Shown: positions 16,927 to 25,839 of the stretch, in pieces
Numbering within the stretch: the stretch's first letter is position 1
How the letters are laid out: each line of letters starts with the position of its first letter
Assembly: GCA_947630015.1 (NCBI GenBank)
Contig: CANRFY010000010.1
Location: 1 to 64,000 of the forward strand
DNA length: 64,000 bases
Reading direction: 5' to 3'
Source of the DNA: an uncultured Clostridia bacterium
GTDB lineage: Bacteria > Bacillota > Clostridia > Oscillospirales > CAG-272
Made by a program: the position numbers and the translations under genes
The notes under the pieces: generated by a model
Told to the model about the DNA's origin: nothing
The model's input: only the letters and a program-made list of their open reading frames with translations
The model's database searches: none

Positions 16927-18834
16927 ATGAAAAAATCAAAAGTTGAGAAAACGCAGAAGATCAGCGCCGTCGATATAGTTGACAGACTGATCGGCGAGGC
17001 TGTGCGATCGCGCGCGAGCGACGTCCATTTTGAATCGCGCGCGGACGGTATATGCGTCAGGGCGAGGCGGGACGGCGAGCTGTATGAGATGGAAAAGATA
17101 GACGGAGACGACGCCGCGCGCGTGATCGCGCGGCTCAAGGTGATCTCCGGCATGGATGTGACGGAGCGGAGACTGCCGCAGGACGGAAGCGCCGATTTCG
17201 ACGGCGCGCGTCTGCGCGTCTCGACGCTGCCGACGTGCAGAGGCGAAAACGCGACGGTGCGCATCCTTGACGGGGTCGGCGGTGCAGATAGTTTTGCCGA
17301 ATACGGGATCGACGCGGAATGCGAGCGGGTACTGGCGCGTCTTATGGAGGCGCGAGGCGGGATAGTCCTGATTGCGGGGCCGACGGGATCGGGCAAAAGC
17401 ACGACGATGTACGCGATCCTAAAGCGGCTGCGGCACGCCGGCGCGAGCGTTGTCACGCTCGAGGACCCCGTAGAATATTATATTGATGGCGTCAGTCAGG
17501 TCGCGGCGGACGGACGCGGCGGGTTGACGTTCCGGCGCGCTGTGCGCGCCGTTTACAGGCACGATCCTGATGTGATCGCCGTCGGCGAGCTTCGCGACAG
17601 CGACGCCGCTTTGGCGGCGTTCGACGCCGCCTCCGCCGGAATGCTCGTATTCGCGACCGTACACGCGCCGTGCGCATCGGCAACGCCGGCGCGCCTTTAC
17701 AGGTTCGGGATATCGAGCGGGCAGCTGGCGGATACGCTTCGCGGCGTCGTCGTAGAGCGGCTTATAAAAAAGCCGGACGGAGGCAGAACGGGCGCGTTCG
17801 GAGCCGCCGAGAACGGCGGCGACGTCGCGCTGTCGTCGATGTCGGAAAATTTGTCGTCGCTGCTCGACGCGGGGATGACGCTGCCGGAGGCAGTCGGGGC
17901 GGCGGCCGATTCGGCCGCGGACAGAAAAGCCGCGTCGCTTTTGAAGCGCGCCGCGCTCGATATAAGCGAAGGGTATTCGCTTTCGGAATCGATCGCGTCG
18001 TCGCGCTCGACGCCGTCTGCGTTCGCGGCCGCGATCGGGGCGGGGGAGGCGGCGGGACGGCTGTCGGAATGCCTCGCCGCCGTCGGCGGATATTACGGTA
18101 TGCGATCGGGAGCGATCGCGCGCGTCCGCGCGGCGCTCCGCTATCCGTGCTTCATTCTTGCGCTCGCCGTCGTCGTTGTCGCGATCGTGATCAACGGCCC
18201 GATGCGCGTCATATTGTCGATGTTGGAGAATGCGGACGCGGAACTGCCCGCATACACGCGGGCGCTGATGGCGATCTGCCGGTTTTTGTCCTCATGGCGG
18301 TTCGCTGTGCTGATCGCAGCCACAGCGGCGGCCGTCGCCGCCGCTGTGATGCTCGTGAAGCATACGCGCCTCGGCGCGGACGTTTACAGGCGCGCAGTGC
18401 GCGGTATTCCCGCCGTCGGCGGGATACTGCGGCTGCTCGACGCGGCCGCGTTTTCGGGCTTATGTTCGATGATGATGTCGTCGTGCATGGCGGCGCACGA
18501 CGCCGTCAGGATCGCGGGCCGCGCGCTCGGCATAGACGCGCTTTCGGACGCCGCAGACAAGATCGAGGCCGGATACGGGATCGCAGAATCGCTGCGGCGC
18601 GCCCGATGTCTGCCCGTATCGGTGATATACGGCGTCGCGACTGCGGAGCGCGCGCATACGCTTAATACGACTTTGCAGACAATGTCTCTGCATTATATAC
18701 GGCAGGCGGGACACCGCATCGACGCGGTGATCTCGATGTCGGAACCCGTGTTGACTGTTGCTGTCGGGATCGTCGTCGCGTTTATTGTCATTTCTATATA
18801 CGTTCCGCTTTTTTCCGTCTACGGAACGATCTGA
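16927..18834 (+). CDS. Fused type IV pilus ATPase and platform protein (PilB-PilC)
   Basis: A 635-residue fusion. Residues 1-290 are a reduced GspE/PilB ATPase: Walker A GPTGSGKST (151-159), Asp box VVTLEDPVEYYI (175-186), Walker B DVIAVGELRD (215-224) and the His-box region FATVHA (242-247). The usual N-terminal N1 domain and the four-cysteine zinc motif are missing. Residues 300-635 form a GspF/PilC platform: an LSSLLDAGMTLPEAV helical repeat, membrane helices near 407-425 and 457-475, the second repeat (SGLCSMMMSSCMAAHDAV) and a final helix (VAVGIVVAFIVISIYVPLF). Normally the motor and platform are separate subunits; here they are covalently joined. It heads the pilin and peptidase genes. 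Confidence 0.9.
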   Translation: MKKSKVEKTQKISAVDIVDRLIGEAVRSRASDVHFESRADGICVRARRDGELYEMEKIDGDDAARVIARLKVISGMDVTERRLPQDGSADFDGARLRVSTLPTCRGENATVRILDGVGGADSFAEYGIDAECERVLARLMEARGGIVLIAGPTGSGKSTTMYAILKRLRHAGASVVTLEDPVEYYIDGVSQVAADGRGGLTFRRAVRAVYRHDPDVIAVGELRDSDAALAAFDAASAGMLVFATVHAPCASATPARLYRFGISSGQLADTLRGVVVERLIKKPDGGRTGAFGAAENGGDVALSSMSENLSSLLDAGMTLPEAVGAAADSAADRKAASLLKRAALDISEGYSLSESIASSRSTPSAFAAAIGAGEAAGRLSECLAAVGGYYGMRSGAIARVRAALRYPCFILALAVVVVAIVINGPMRVILSMLENADAELPAYTRALMAICRFLSSWRFAVLIAATAAAVAAAVMLVKHTRLGADVYRRAVRGIPAVGGILRLLDAAAFSGLCSMMMSSCMAAHDAVRIAGRALGIDALSDAADKIEAGYGIAESLRRARCLPVSVIYGVATAERAHTLNTTLQTMSLHYIRQAGHRIDAVISMSEPVLTVAVGIVVAFIVISIYVPLFSVYGTI

Positions 18835-18890
18835 TCCAGACGCGTCAAAAACGCGGGAAGTATCGGGGTTTATCCCGAAAGAGGAGAGAA

Positions 18891-19346
18891 ATGAAAACAA
18901 AAAGAAACAGAAAAGGATTCACTTTGGCTGAATTGCTCGTCGTCGCGGCCATAATTGCGATCCTGGTATCGGTCGCGACGCCGATATATACGGTTCATCT
19001 CGAACGCGCGCGGATGGCGGTCGACATGGCGAACGCGCGCGCGGCGTCGTCGCTCGCGTATTCGGAATATATGCTTGCGCATTCTGATATAAACGGCATA
19101 AAAAACGACGAGGAGCCGCCCGTCGGCATGGTCTCATACAAATTCGGTATGGATGAAAACAAGAATCTTTTCATTCTCGAGCATAGAGACGTCACCGATA
19201 TTCCGATCGACGACGGGTGCAACACGGACGGCGACGAGATTTTGCCATGCTCGAAGCTGCTCGACGGCGAGGAGCTGATAGTGGTGATCGACGACGGCGC
19301 TGTCGTATGGAACACATGGCTCGCGGCGCTCGGATCGAAGGGGTGA
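18891..19346 (+). CDS. Type IV prepilin-like protein
   Basis: A 151-residue class III-signal pilin. The leader MKTKRNRKG is cut before Phe10, giving the mature start FTLAELLVVAAIIAILVSVA with Glu at mature position 5, the hallmark of type IV pilins and pseudopilins. The globular part has a pair of Cys (CNTDGDEILPCSK, about 120-131) that could form the D-region disulphide. AGGAGAG precedes the start. It lies between the motor-platform fusion and the prepilin peptidase and is the only pilin in the cassette, so it is probably the major subunit. Confidence 0.9.
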   Translation: MKTKRNRKGFTLAELLVVAAIIAILVSVATPIYTVHLERARMAVDMANARAASSLAYSEYMLAHSDINGIKNDEEPPVGMVSYKFGMDENKNLFILEHRDVTDIPIDDGCNTDGDEILPCSKLLDGEELIVVIDDGAVVWNTWLAALGSKG

Positions 19347-19353
19347 CGGCGCG

Positions 19354-20016
19354 GTGATCGCGGCGATCGCTGCATTCGCGCCGATCGCATCGTTTGTAAT
19401 CGGTGCGCTGTGCGGGGGCGCGATATCGGCGTTCATCCTCGATGATTCGCGCGCGGCGATGAAAACGGCGGCGGTTTGCGGGATCGGATTTGCGCTGACG
19501 GCGCAGAAATACGGCATATCGGCGTATACGGTCAGGATGTGGTCGCTTATGGCGCTCACAGCGGCGGCGGCGCTCTGCGATTTGTTAAATTCGGAGATAC
19601 CGGACTTGATACCGGCGCTCGCCGCCGTGTTCTATGCGGCGCTTTTGCCGTTCGAGGTCGGATTTGACGGCGAGCGGCTCGGCGGGGCAGCGGCGCGCGG
19701 CGCCGCAGGAGCCGTTTTGATCGGCGGCGGGATGCTGCTCTTGTCGCTCTGCGTCGACAAGGCGTCGGGACGCGATACGCTCGGCGGCGGCGATATAAAG
19801 CTGCTCGCCGCCGTCGGACTTCATCTCGGAGCCGCAAAGGGAATGATAGCGCTGATCGCAGCGTGCGTGTCGGGGCTTATCAGATGCGCGGCACGCGGGA
19901 TCGGCGACGGGGATCAGCTCCCGTTCGCGCCGTCGATCGCGTTCGGCGTATTTTTGACCGCGGCTGCCGGATGCGATATTGCCGCCGCATATGAACGAGC
20001 CGTGTCCTTCCTCTGA
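19354..20016 (+). CDS. Prepilin peptidase (A24 family)
   Basis: A 220-residue polytopic aspartic protease that cuts the leader of the pilin encoded just upstream. The two catalytic aspartates are recognisable: Asp76 in CDLLNSEIPD and Asp147 in LGGGDIKLLAAVG (the GxGD motif). It lacks the N-terminal cysteine-rich and methylase region of PilD, so it is the short A24 type seen in Gram-positive and archaeal systems. The start is GTG, 7 bases after the pilin stop. Its stop codon lies at the loop of the following terminator. Confidence 0.88.
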   Translation: MIAAIAAFAPIASFVIGALCGGAISAFILDDSRAAMKTAAVCGIGFALTAQKYGISAYTVRMWSLMALTAAAALCDLLNSEIPDLIPALAAVFYAALLPFEVGFDGERLGGAAARGAAGAVLIGGGMLLLSLCVDKASGRDTLGGGDIKLLAAVGLHLGAAKGMIALIAACVSGLIRCAARGIGDGDQLPFAPSIAFGVFLTAAAGCDIAAAYERAVSFL

Positions 20017-20034
20017 AGGACACGGCTCGCTTGC
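19996..20034 (+). terminator. Terminator of the pilus cassette
   Basis: The arms 19996-20010 and 20015-20029 are perfect complements with loop CTCT, followed by CTTGCTTTT. The stop codon of the peptidase gene overlaps the loop and 3' arm. Confidence 0.85.
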
Positions 20035-20050
20035 TTTTGCGGTGTGGATA

Positions 20051-20160
20051 TTTGGGGCGCTGCCCCGCACCCCGCTTAAGGAAACTTTTTGAAAAAAGTT
20101 TCCTTAAGAATCTTTCAAAAACTTTTATTACAATGGTTAATTGGCGAGTGTGTTCAACTC
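20051..20160 (+). repeat. Dispersed intergenic repeat, copy B
   Basis: Order: GGGGCGCTGCCCC hairpin, ACCCCGCTTAAGG, an inverted repeat (AACTTTTTGAAAAAAGTT), CCTTAAGAATCTTTC, TTTTATTACAATGG, and GGCGAGTGTGTT. The last 50 bases match copies C and E. It lies between the pilus cassette and the comEC 3' end. Confidence 0.85.
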
Positions 20161-20226
20161 TGCTTCTATCGTTCGTGCGTCAACGAAGCAGCCGCGAGCG
20201 CAAACGCCGATAAAACGCCGCCGCAT

Positions 20227-22494
20227 TTATTTGATTCTGCGGACCGTGCCGGAACACATATCGAAGCGGCGGATACTGTTTTCGTCGATCATAAGCTCGG
20301 CGATTGCGCTGTCGACGAAAACGACGGCGGCGCGGTCGGGGATCGAAAAATCGAACGGACGCTTGCAGATCGGGCCGTGCGCGCCGAAAATCACCGCATC
20401 CGCGTCCGCGCACGCGTCTGAGACATAGCCGGAAACGGAGCTTTCGCCGCATGAGGAGCCGATATAGACGGTCTTATGATCGCCGACGTCGAACACGAGC
20501 GCAAGCACGGGATGGGTCGACCGCGAGATCGACGTGCGCGGGATCGTATCGACGACGGCGGAATCTGCGAACTCGAGCCGGTCGCCGCGATCATATTCGA
20601 CGACTGGGACGCCGAGCGCGGAAGCCGCATTTTCGATCGATGCGAAAACGGCGCGTTCGGCGTCGTTTTCGGGCGCGGGCGCATAAATGGCGTCGACGTA
20701 TTCGCGCCGGCACAGCTTGCCGACGGTGCGGACGTGTCTGTTGTGAAGATGAGTGAGCAGCAGCGCGTCGATGCGGCTGCCGCCGACGGCGTCGACGGCG
20801 GACGACACTGCGCTCCACGATCCGTCGCTGACGTCGCAGATGACGATCGCGCCGCCGTCCGCGACGGCGAAAGCGTCGTTTTTGCCAGAATTGACGTAAT
20901 AGACGCACGATTTCGCGGACGCGTTATAAATCGCGCCGGATACTGCGAGCGCGGCGAACACGCACAGCGACATCGCCGCCGCGGCGGCGGATCGCTTGCC
21001 GGAGCAAACGACGGCGGCGATCAAAAGCGCCGCGATTGCGGCGACGGCGACGGCGGCAAATGCGCCGTCAAGATCGATCACAGCGCCGTCGACGCGGGAA
21101 AGGAGCCGCGCCTCGGACGCGGCGAATCTGCATAAAAGCGCGCACACGTATGAGATCGGGCGGCGCAGTACAGGAATGCGGAAGAAGATCGCGGCGAGCG
21201 GACACAGATACAGAACGAGCGTCACGGGCGCGGTCATGATCACGGATGCGACGGGCGACAGCAGCGAGACTCGCCCGAGCGTCAGCCACATCACGGGCGT
21301 CGTGAACAGCAGAGTCGCGACCGAGATCGAGAATAAAGCGATTGCGGCGCGCACGGCGCGCATCAAAACGGAGCGCGGACGCGAGCGCCGTTTTGACATT
21401 TCCGAATATGAAAAGCATCCCGCCATCGCGGAGATCGAGAGCAAAAGCCCCGTATCGGCGGCGGATGCAGGCGAAAACGCCATCATCAACGCCGACGCCG
21501 CGAACAGCGACGTGACGGGATCGCCCTGACGCCGCGCGAAATTTGAACCTTCCGCGATCACGGCCATGATTCCGGCTCTGACGACGGAGGCGGAAAATCC
21601 CGTTATCGCCATATAGAACAGCGTGAGCGCGATCGTCGCGGCGGCGCGCGGCCGACGCGGAATCGTGAGCTTGCGCAAAAGTATCGAGATCGAACCGATT
21701 ACGATCGTGAGGTGAAGGCCGCTGACGGCGAGCAGATGCGACGCACCCACATATCTGAAATCGCGGCTGACGGATTCGTCGAGCGCGTCGCGTTCGCCGA
21801 TAAGGAGCGCCTCCGCGATCCCGAAGTCGCCGCCTGCCTCCTCCATCGCGACCTCGGTCATGGCGGCGATGCGGCGGCGCAGCCTTGAGATCGAGAGCAT
21901 GACCCCGTTATCCTCGCCCGTAACGTCGAGTGACGCGGGTTCCGACACGACGAGGACGCCAAAGACGCCGCGCGGCAGATAATACGCTTCCTCGTCGAAG
22001 CTGCCGCCGCTGTCGAGGGCTTCGATTGTGCCGTCAGCCTCTATGGTGTCGCCGACTGAAAGCCCGGGCGCAAACGACGCCTCAAGTATGAGCTTTGACC
22101 GCGCGTCTGTGCCGTCGATCTCGGATAAACGGACGATGTATCTGCCCGAATATCCGTTTTCGTAGAGCTTATCGGTGACGGTGGCGCTGATGCGGACCTC
22201 GTCGCCGTCGCGGGCGCGCCACGATTCATAGACGACGTTGAAGAACGCGTATGAGATCGCGCACGCGAGCGCTGCGGCGGCGGCGGACGAAATTATGATC
22301 GCGCGCCGCGCGCCGAGAAGCACCGATACGCGCGGAATGTGAACCTTAGAGATGAGGAACACCGATGCGGCGACAAATAAGGCAAACGCAAAAAACGCAA
22401 TTTTAAGCGCGCCGCCGATATAAACGGCGGCGACGCTTACGAGCGTAAATATTGCCGCGACAGCGGCGAGCGGTCGGTCATGAAACAGCTTCAT
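20227..22494 (-). CDS. comEC: ComEC/Rec2-family DNA uptake channel
   Basis: A 755-residue membrane protein expected to pass single-stranded DNA across the membrane. It has two or three N-terminal helices, an OB-like extracellular segment (DEVRISATVTDKL), the competence domain (ALLIGERDALDESV, HLLAVSGLHLTIV, TGFSASVVRAGIM) with many helices, and a C-terminal metallo-beta-lactamase-like domain from about residue 530. That last domain is degraded: NSGKND replaces the usual DVGQGD, THLHNRH replaces SHxHxDH, and FGAHGP replaces VGHHGS. It probably cannot bind the two metals. The gene lies convergent to the pilus cassette. Confidence 0.93.
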   Translation of the reverse strand: MKLFHDRPLAAVAAIFTLVSVAAVYIGGALKIAFFAFALFVAASVFLISKVHIPRVSVLLGARRAIIISSAAAAALACAISYAFFNVVYESWRARDGDEVRISATVTDKLYENGYSGRYIVRLSEIDGTDARSKLILEASFAPGLSVGDTIEADGTIEALDSGGSFDEEAYYLPRGVFGVLVVSEPASLDVTGEDNGVMLSISRLRRRIAAMTEVAMEEAGGDFGIAEALLIGERDALDESVSRDFRYVGASHLLAVSGLHLTIVIGSISILLRKLTIPRRPRAAATIALTLFYMAITGFSASVVRAGIMAVIAEGSNFARRQGDPVTSLFAASALMMAFSPASAADTGLLLSISAMAGCFSYSEMSKRRSRPRSVLMRAVRAAIALFSISVATLLFTTPVMWLTLGRVSLLSPVASVIMTAPVTLVLYLCPLAAIFFRIPVLRRPISYVCALLCRFAASEARLLSRVDGAVIDLDGAFAAVAVAAIAALLIAAVVCSGKRSAAAAAMSLCVFAALAVSGAIYNASAKSCVYYVNSGKNDAFAVADGGAIVICDVSDGSWSAVSSAVDAVGGSRIDALLLTHLHNRHVRTVGKLCRREYVDAIYAPAPENDAERAVFASIENAASALGVPVVEYDRGDRLEFADSAVVDTIPRTSISRSTHPVLALVFDVGDHKTVYIGSSCGESSVSGYVSDACADADAVIFGAHGPICKRPFDFSIPDRAAVVFVDSAIAELMIDENSIRRFDMCSGTVRRIK

Positions 22495-22508
22495 CTCTCA
22501 AAAATGCC

Positions 22509-23399
22509 TTATTTATCGGAATTTTCGATGCTATTAGACATATGCATATCAACAGCCCGCAATTTTTGTCGAATGCCGAATATCGCGGTCGACGCCGATA
22601 TTATCACATAGATCAGAAGATCGACGGCGACGACGGACGCGCCCGCCGGCATCGACAGCTCGCACGACATGAAAAATCCGAGAAGGAATCCGACGACCGA
22701 TATCGTCGACGCCGCGATAAGCACGGAGCGGAAGCTTTTGCAGAACCGCATAGCGGACAGCGCGGGGAATACGATCAGCGCCGAGATCATCAGCGAGCCT
22801 ATCATCTTCATCCCGACGACGACGGTGAGCGAGATGAGCGCAGCCGTTATCATCTTATAAAACCACACGCGAACGCCGGCGGCGGCGCAGAATTTCTCGT
22901 CGAACGTGACGGCGAAGATGCGCGTATAAAATATGATGAACACGGCCGCGACGACGGCGGCGAGCGCGATCGAAAGGTACAGATCGCCGTCCGTTATCGT
23001 CAGTATCGACGCGGAGCCGAACAGGCTCGAACACATATCGGCGGTGTATCCCGTCGTGAAGCTGAAGATGAGGACGCCGACCGTCATCATCGCCGTCGAA
23101 ACGACTGCGATCGCGGCGTCGCCGCCGAGGATGCCGCTTTCGGAAATGTAAAAAAGCAGAAGCGACGCCGCCATCACGATCGGAATCGAAATTTCGGTGT
23201 CCATATCGCCGGCGCCGAGCAGCGTCGCGACAGCGAGCGCGCCGAAACCGGCGTGCGCGAGTCCGTCGCCTATCATCGACATACGGCGAAGCACCATCGT
23301 GACGCCGAGCATCGACGCCGCCAGCGAAACGAGCGCGCCGACGACGGCGGCGCGCAGGAGAATGCGCGACAGCGTCGGATCAGATAACAGCTCAAGCAT
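22509..23399 (-). CDS. znuB: Zinc ABC transporter permease ZnuB
   Basis: A 296-residue inner-membrane permease of the ABC-3 (ZnuB/MntB) family with about eight helices and the family motifs GDGLAHAGFGALAVA and AAGVRVWFYKM. It is the last gene of the zur-znuA-znuC-znuB operon and overlaps znuC by 8 bases. Metal identity as zinc rests on the Zur-like regulator and the histidine-rich binding protein of the same operon. Confidence 0.93.
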   Translation of the reverse strand: MLELLSDPTLSRILLRAAVVGALVSLAASMLGVTMVLRRMSMIGDGLAHAGFGALAVATLLGAGDMDTEISIPIVMAASLLLFYISESGILGGDAAIAVVSTAMMTVGVLIFSFTTGYTADMCSSLFGSASILTITDGDLYLSIALAAVVAAVFIIFYTRIFAVTFDEKFCAAAGVRVWFYKMITAALISLTVVVGMKMIGSLMISALIVFPALSAMRFCKSFRSVLIAASTISVVGFLLGFFMSCELSMPAGASVVAVDLLIYVIISASTAIFGIRQKLRAVDMHMSNSIENSDK

Positions 23400-24099
23400 T
23401 GCCGTTTATACCGCCTTTCAGCGCTCCGTAGACGTCGGATCGCAGATATTCGTCGAGCGTGCCGTAGAAAAGCGGCGTTTTCCGCATATGAAGCACAGTT
23501 TTCGCCTCGGCGCAGAGCGCGTTTGTGTCGTGCGACACCATTATGACGGTGACGCCCGATCGGTTCAGCTCCGCGATCGTGGCGTAAAGCTCCGTCATGG
23601 CGGCGGGATCGAGTCCCGTTGCCGGTTCGTCGAGCAGGAGCAGCGTTTCCGCCGCCGTCAGCGCTCGCGCCAAAAGCACGCGCTGCTGCTGGCCGCCCGA
23701 CAGCTCGCGGTACGAGCGGCGCTCGAGTTCATGTATGCCGAGGCGGCGCATCGTCTCATGCGCGCGCATCTTATCCGCGCGCGAATAAAACGGCGAGCGC
23801 GAGCGGGCCGCGCATCCGGACAGCACGACCTCGTGTACGGACGCGGGGAAATCGCGCTGCACGTCGGTCTTCTGCGGCAGATAGCCGATTCCGCGCCGCG
23901 TCAGTCCGTCGCCGTATTCGATCTTCCCCGAGATAGGACGCACAAGGCCGAGCAACCCCTTGACGAGCGTCGATTTTCCGCCGCCGTTTTCGCCGATAAT
24001 GAACAGATAATCGCCGGCGTTTACAGTCAGGTCGACGCCGGAAACGGCGACTCTGCCGCCGTATCCGAGCGCGACGTTTTCACATTTGATGAGCGCCAT
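23392..24099 (-). CDS. znuC: Zinc ABC transporter ATPase ZnuC
   Basis: A 235-residue ABC ATPase powering zinc import. Walker A is GENGGGKST (about residues 37-45), the signature LSGGQQQRVLLARAL and Walker B LLLLDEPATGLDP, with the switch His in VSHDT. It directly follows znuA with no gap and overlaps znuB, as expected for an ABC operon. Confidence 0.94.
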   Translation of the reverse strand: MALIKCENVALGYGGRVAVSGVDLTVNAGDYLFIIGENGGGKSTLVKGLLGLVRPISGKIEYGDGLTRRGIGYLPQKTDVQRDFPASVHEVVLSGCAARSRSPFYSRADKMRAHETMRRLGIHELERRSYRELSGGQQQRVLLARALTAAETLLLLDEPATGLDPAAMTELYATIAELNRSGVTVIMVSHDTNALCAEAKTVLHMRKTPLFYGTLDEYLRSDVYGALKGGINGNA

Positions 24100-25062
24100 T
24101 CAGTCCTCCCCGAGCGCGAGCCGCAGATTTGATACGTTTTGCTCCATCAGATCGCAGTACGTGACGCCGCGGTCGAAGTCCTCGCGGCTGACGTTGTGGC
24201 ACGAATGGAGCAGAAGCTGACCGCATCCTGTCGCGGACGAAACGACGTCTGCGGTGTTATGCGATGAAAATTCGATATAGAACACATCGGCGAGCGAATA
24301 GCCGCGCACCGCGTCTATAAGCTCCGCCAGCCTTGACGGCGGCGGCTCCGCGCCTACGGCGCAGCCGTCGAGCGCGGACACATATGAAAGCCCGTAATCG
24401 CGGAACATGGCGGAAAACGGGAATCTGTCGGCGACGGCGACAGGCACGCCTGCGCTGCCGGCGGCGAGGCTGAGAAGCGCGTCTCCGACGCGCTCGATGC
24501 GCTGTTTGTACGCGGCGGCGGCGGCGCGGTACTCGACCTCATGATCGGGGCGGATCCGCACAAGCGCTTCGAGGATCGAATCGAGCATCAGCGCGGCGTT
24601 TTTCGGCGACGTCCAGAGATGATCGTTTTCGTCTTCGTTTTCGCCGCCGTGATCGTGACTGTGGCCGTGATCGTGATCGTGGCCGTTTGTGCGTTCGACG
24701 CCGCAGGCGTCGCACAGATAAAGCGTGCGATCGTCCCCGACTCCGACGGCGTCGAGCAAAGCGGACGCCCATTCGTCGCTGTCGCCGCCGGTCAGAATGA
24801 ACAGATCGGCGTTTTTCGCGAGCAGAAGATCGTTTACGGTCGGTTCGTAGGTATGGCTCTCGGCGCCCGGCGGTACGAGCATCGTCAATTTGATCGAGTC
24901 TCCCGCGATCGCGCGCGCGAAATCGTATTGCGGGAACACTGTCGCGACGACGGAGGGAAGCTCGTCCCCGTCGCCGTCTAAGTGATCGGCGTTTCCGGCG
25001 CATGATAAAAGCGCTGCCGCGCAAACGGCGAGGATCAAAAGAACTGATACGGCTCGCTTCAT
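24100..25062 (-). CDS. znuA: Zinc-binding lipoprotein ZnuA
   Basis: A 320-residue cluster A-I substrate-binding lipoprotein. The start at 25062 overlaps the zur stop by ATGA and gives a clean signal with lipobox LLSC. Typical features are VFPQYDFARAIAGD, GAESHTYEPTVNDL (metal His) and a long His/Asp-rich loop after CGVERTNG (HDHDHGHSHDHGG) that collects zinc in ZnuA proteins. A further conserved region DVFYIEFSSHNTADVV lies in the second lobe. Extra cysteines (LCDAC, LLHSCHN) are unusual. Confidence 0.93.
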   Translation of the reverse strand: MKRAVSVLLILAVCAAALLSCAGNADHLDGDGDELPSVVATVFPQYDFARAIAGDSIKLTMLVPPGAESHTYEPTVNDLLLAKNADLFILTGGDSDEWASALLDAVGVGDDRTLYLCDACGVERTNGHDHDHGHSHDHGGENEDENDHLWTSPKNAALMLDSILEALVRIRPDHEVEYRAAAAAYKQRIERVGDALLSLAAGSAGVPVAVADRFPFSAMFRDYGLSYVSALDGCAVGAEPPPSRLAELIDAVRGYSLADVFYIEFSSHNTADVVSSATGCGQLLLHSCHNVSREDFDRGVTYCDLMEQNVSNLRLALGED

Positions 25063-25466
25063 TCCGATTTGCGCGCCGCCGCGCCGCATTCGCTGCAATA
25101 GCCGTACATCGTCGTATGGACCGCGTCGACGCGGAATCCGTGTTCGTTCTCGACGTGGCGGATCATCTCGTCGATGACGCTGCATTCGGTATGGAACACG
25201 CGGCCGCACGACAGGCATTTGAGATGAAAATGCGATTCGCAGTCGCGCGTCTCCGGCACGTATTGATACAGCGCCGCGCCGCCGTCGCCAAGCACGTATT
25301 TCTTTACTATGCCGTCGGCGGCGAATCGCGACAGCGCCCGATAAACGGTCGCCTCGCCGACGCGGAGTCCGCCGTCCGCGATTATGTCCCTGACGGTGAA
25401 GCAGCGGTCGGGATTCGCCCTCATATAGGATAGGATCGTCTCGCGCTGTCTCGTGGTATATTTCAT
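25059..25466 (-). CDS. zur: Fur-family regulator (Zur-like)
   Basis: A 135-residue repressor with a winged helix (TVRDIIADGGLRVGEATVYRAL) and a dimerisation domain with HFHLKCLSCGRVFH, two CxxC pairs (CLSC, CSEC) for structural zinc, and HVENEHGFRVDAVHTTMYGYC. The start at 25466 is chosen because the upstream extension would cover the operator and promoter. The operon with znuACB and the 7-1-7 box at 25496 make a zinc-sensing, autoregulated role likely; PerR or Fur cannot be strictly excluded from sequence alone. Confidence 0.92.
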   Translation of the reverse strand: MKYTTRQRETILSYMRANPDRCFTVRDIIADGGLRVGEATVYRALSRFAADGIVKKYVLGDGGAALYQYVPETRDCESHFHLKCLSCGRVFHTECSVIDEMIRHVENEHGFRVDAVHTTMYGYCSECGAAARKSE

Positions 25467-25495
25467 TGCCGATGCCCCGCCTGTGATCTCAAAAT

Positions 25496-25510
25496 TGAAA
25501 ATGATTTTCA
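25496..25510. promoter_or_regulatory. Fur-family operator (7-1-7 Zur box)
   Basis: TGAAAAT-G-ATTTTCA is a perfect 7-1-7 inverted repeat, the architecture of Fur, PerR and Zur boxes in Firmicutes. It lies 30 bases before the zur start and just downstream of the predicted -10. Confidence 0.82.
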
Positions 25511-25521
25511 CTTTCATATCA

Positions 25522-25551
25522 TAATACCACAACCGTTCAAAACGCGCAAGT
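25522..25551 (-). promoter_or_regulatory. zur-znuACB promoter
   Basis: On the minus strand a weak TTGCGC and a TATTAT hexamer lie 17 bases apart, ending about 15 bases before the operator. The position makes repression by the bound regulator plausible. Confidence 0.5.
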
Positions 25552-25574
25552 ACAAAATAGTATTTTTTTGTTTA

Positions 25575-25695
25575 TATTTGGGGCTTCGCCCCAAACCCCA
25601 CTTAAGGGAAACTTTCCGCAAGCGGAAAGTTTCCTTAAGAATCCCTTCAAAACTTTTATTACAGAGGTTATGTGGCAAATGTGTTTGCCTCTGCG
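25575..25695 (+). repeat. Dispersed intergenic repeat, copy C
   Basis: GGGGCTTCGCCCC hairpin, ACCCCACTTAAGG, a strong inverted repeat (AAACTTTCCGCAAGCGGAAAGTTT), CCTTAAGAATC, TTTTATTACAGAGG, then the extended tail with TGTGTTTGCCTCTGC. It sits in the gap between zur and the vanY terminator. Confidence 0.85.
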
Positions 25696-25765
25696 GCGCG
25701 CGAGCGCGAACACCGGCGGTGCAGGGCAAACGCATTCGACACAGCATCGCTCGCTTATAAATTAT

Positions 25766-25799
25766 GATCGGGCGGGAGTCGTAAGACTCCCGCCCGATC
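25766..25799 (-). terminator. Terminator of the obgE-mnmM-vanY operon
   Basis: A perfect 15-bp stem (25766-25780 with 25785-25799, loop GTAA). On the minus strand it follows the vanY stop by about 40 bases and is followed by ATAATTTATAAG; the T-run is weak. Confidence 0.7.
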
Positions 25800-25839
25800 G
25801 CGGACTGTTTCGTTTTATTGCGGCAAAGCAGGCGGACGA

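Noticed and set aside
22452..23387. Plus-strand frame opposite znuB
   Set aside because: Arg/His/Asp-rich antisense of a membrane protein; znuB is well supported.
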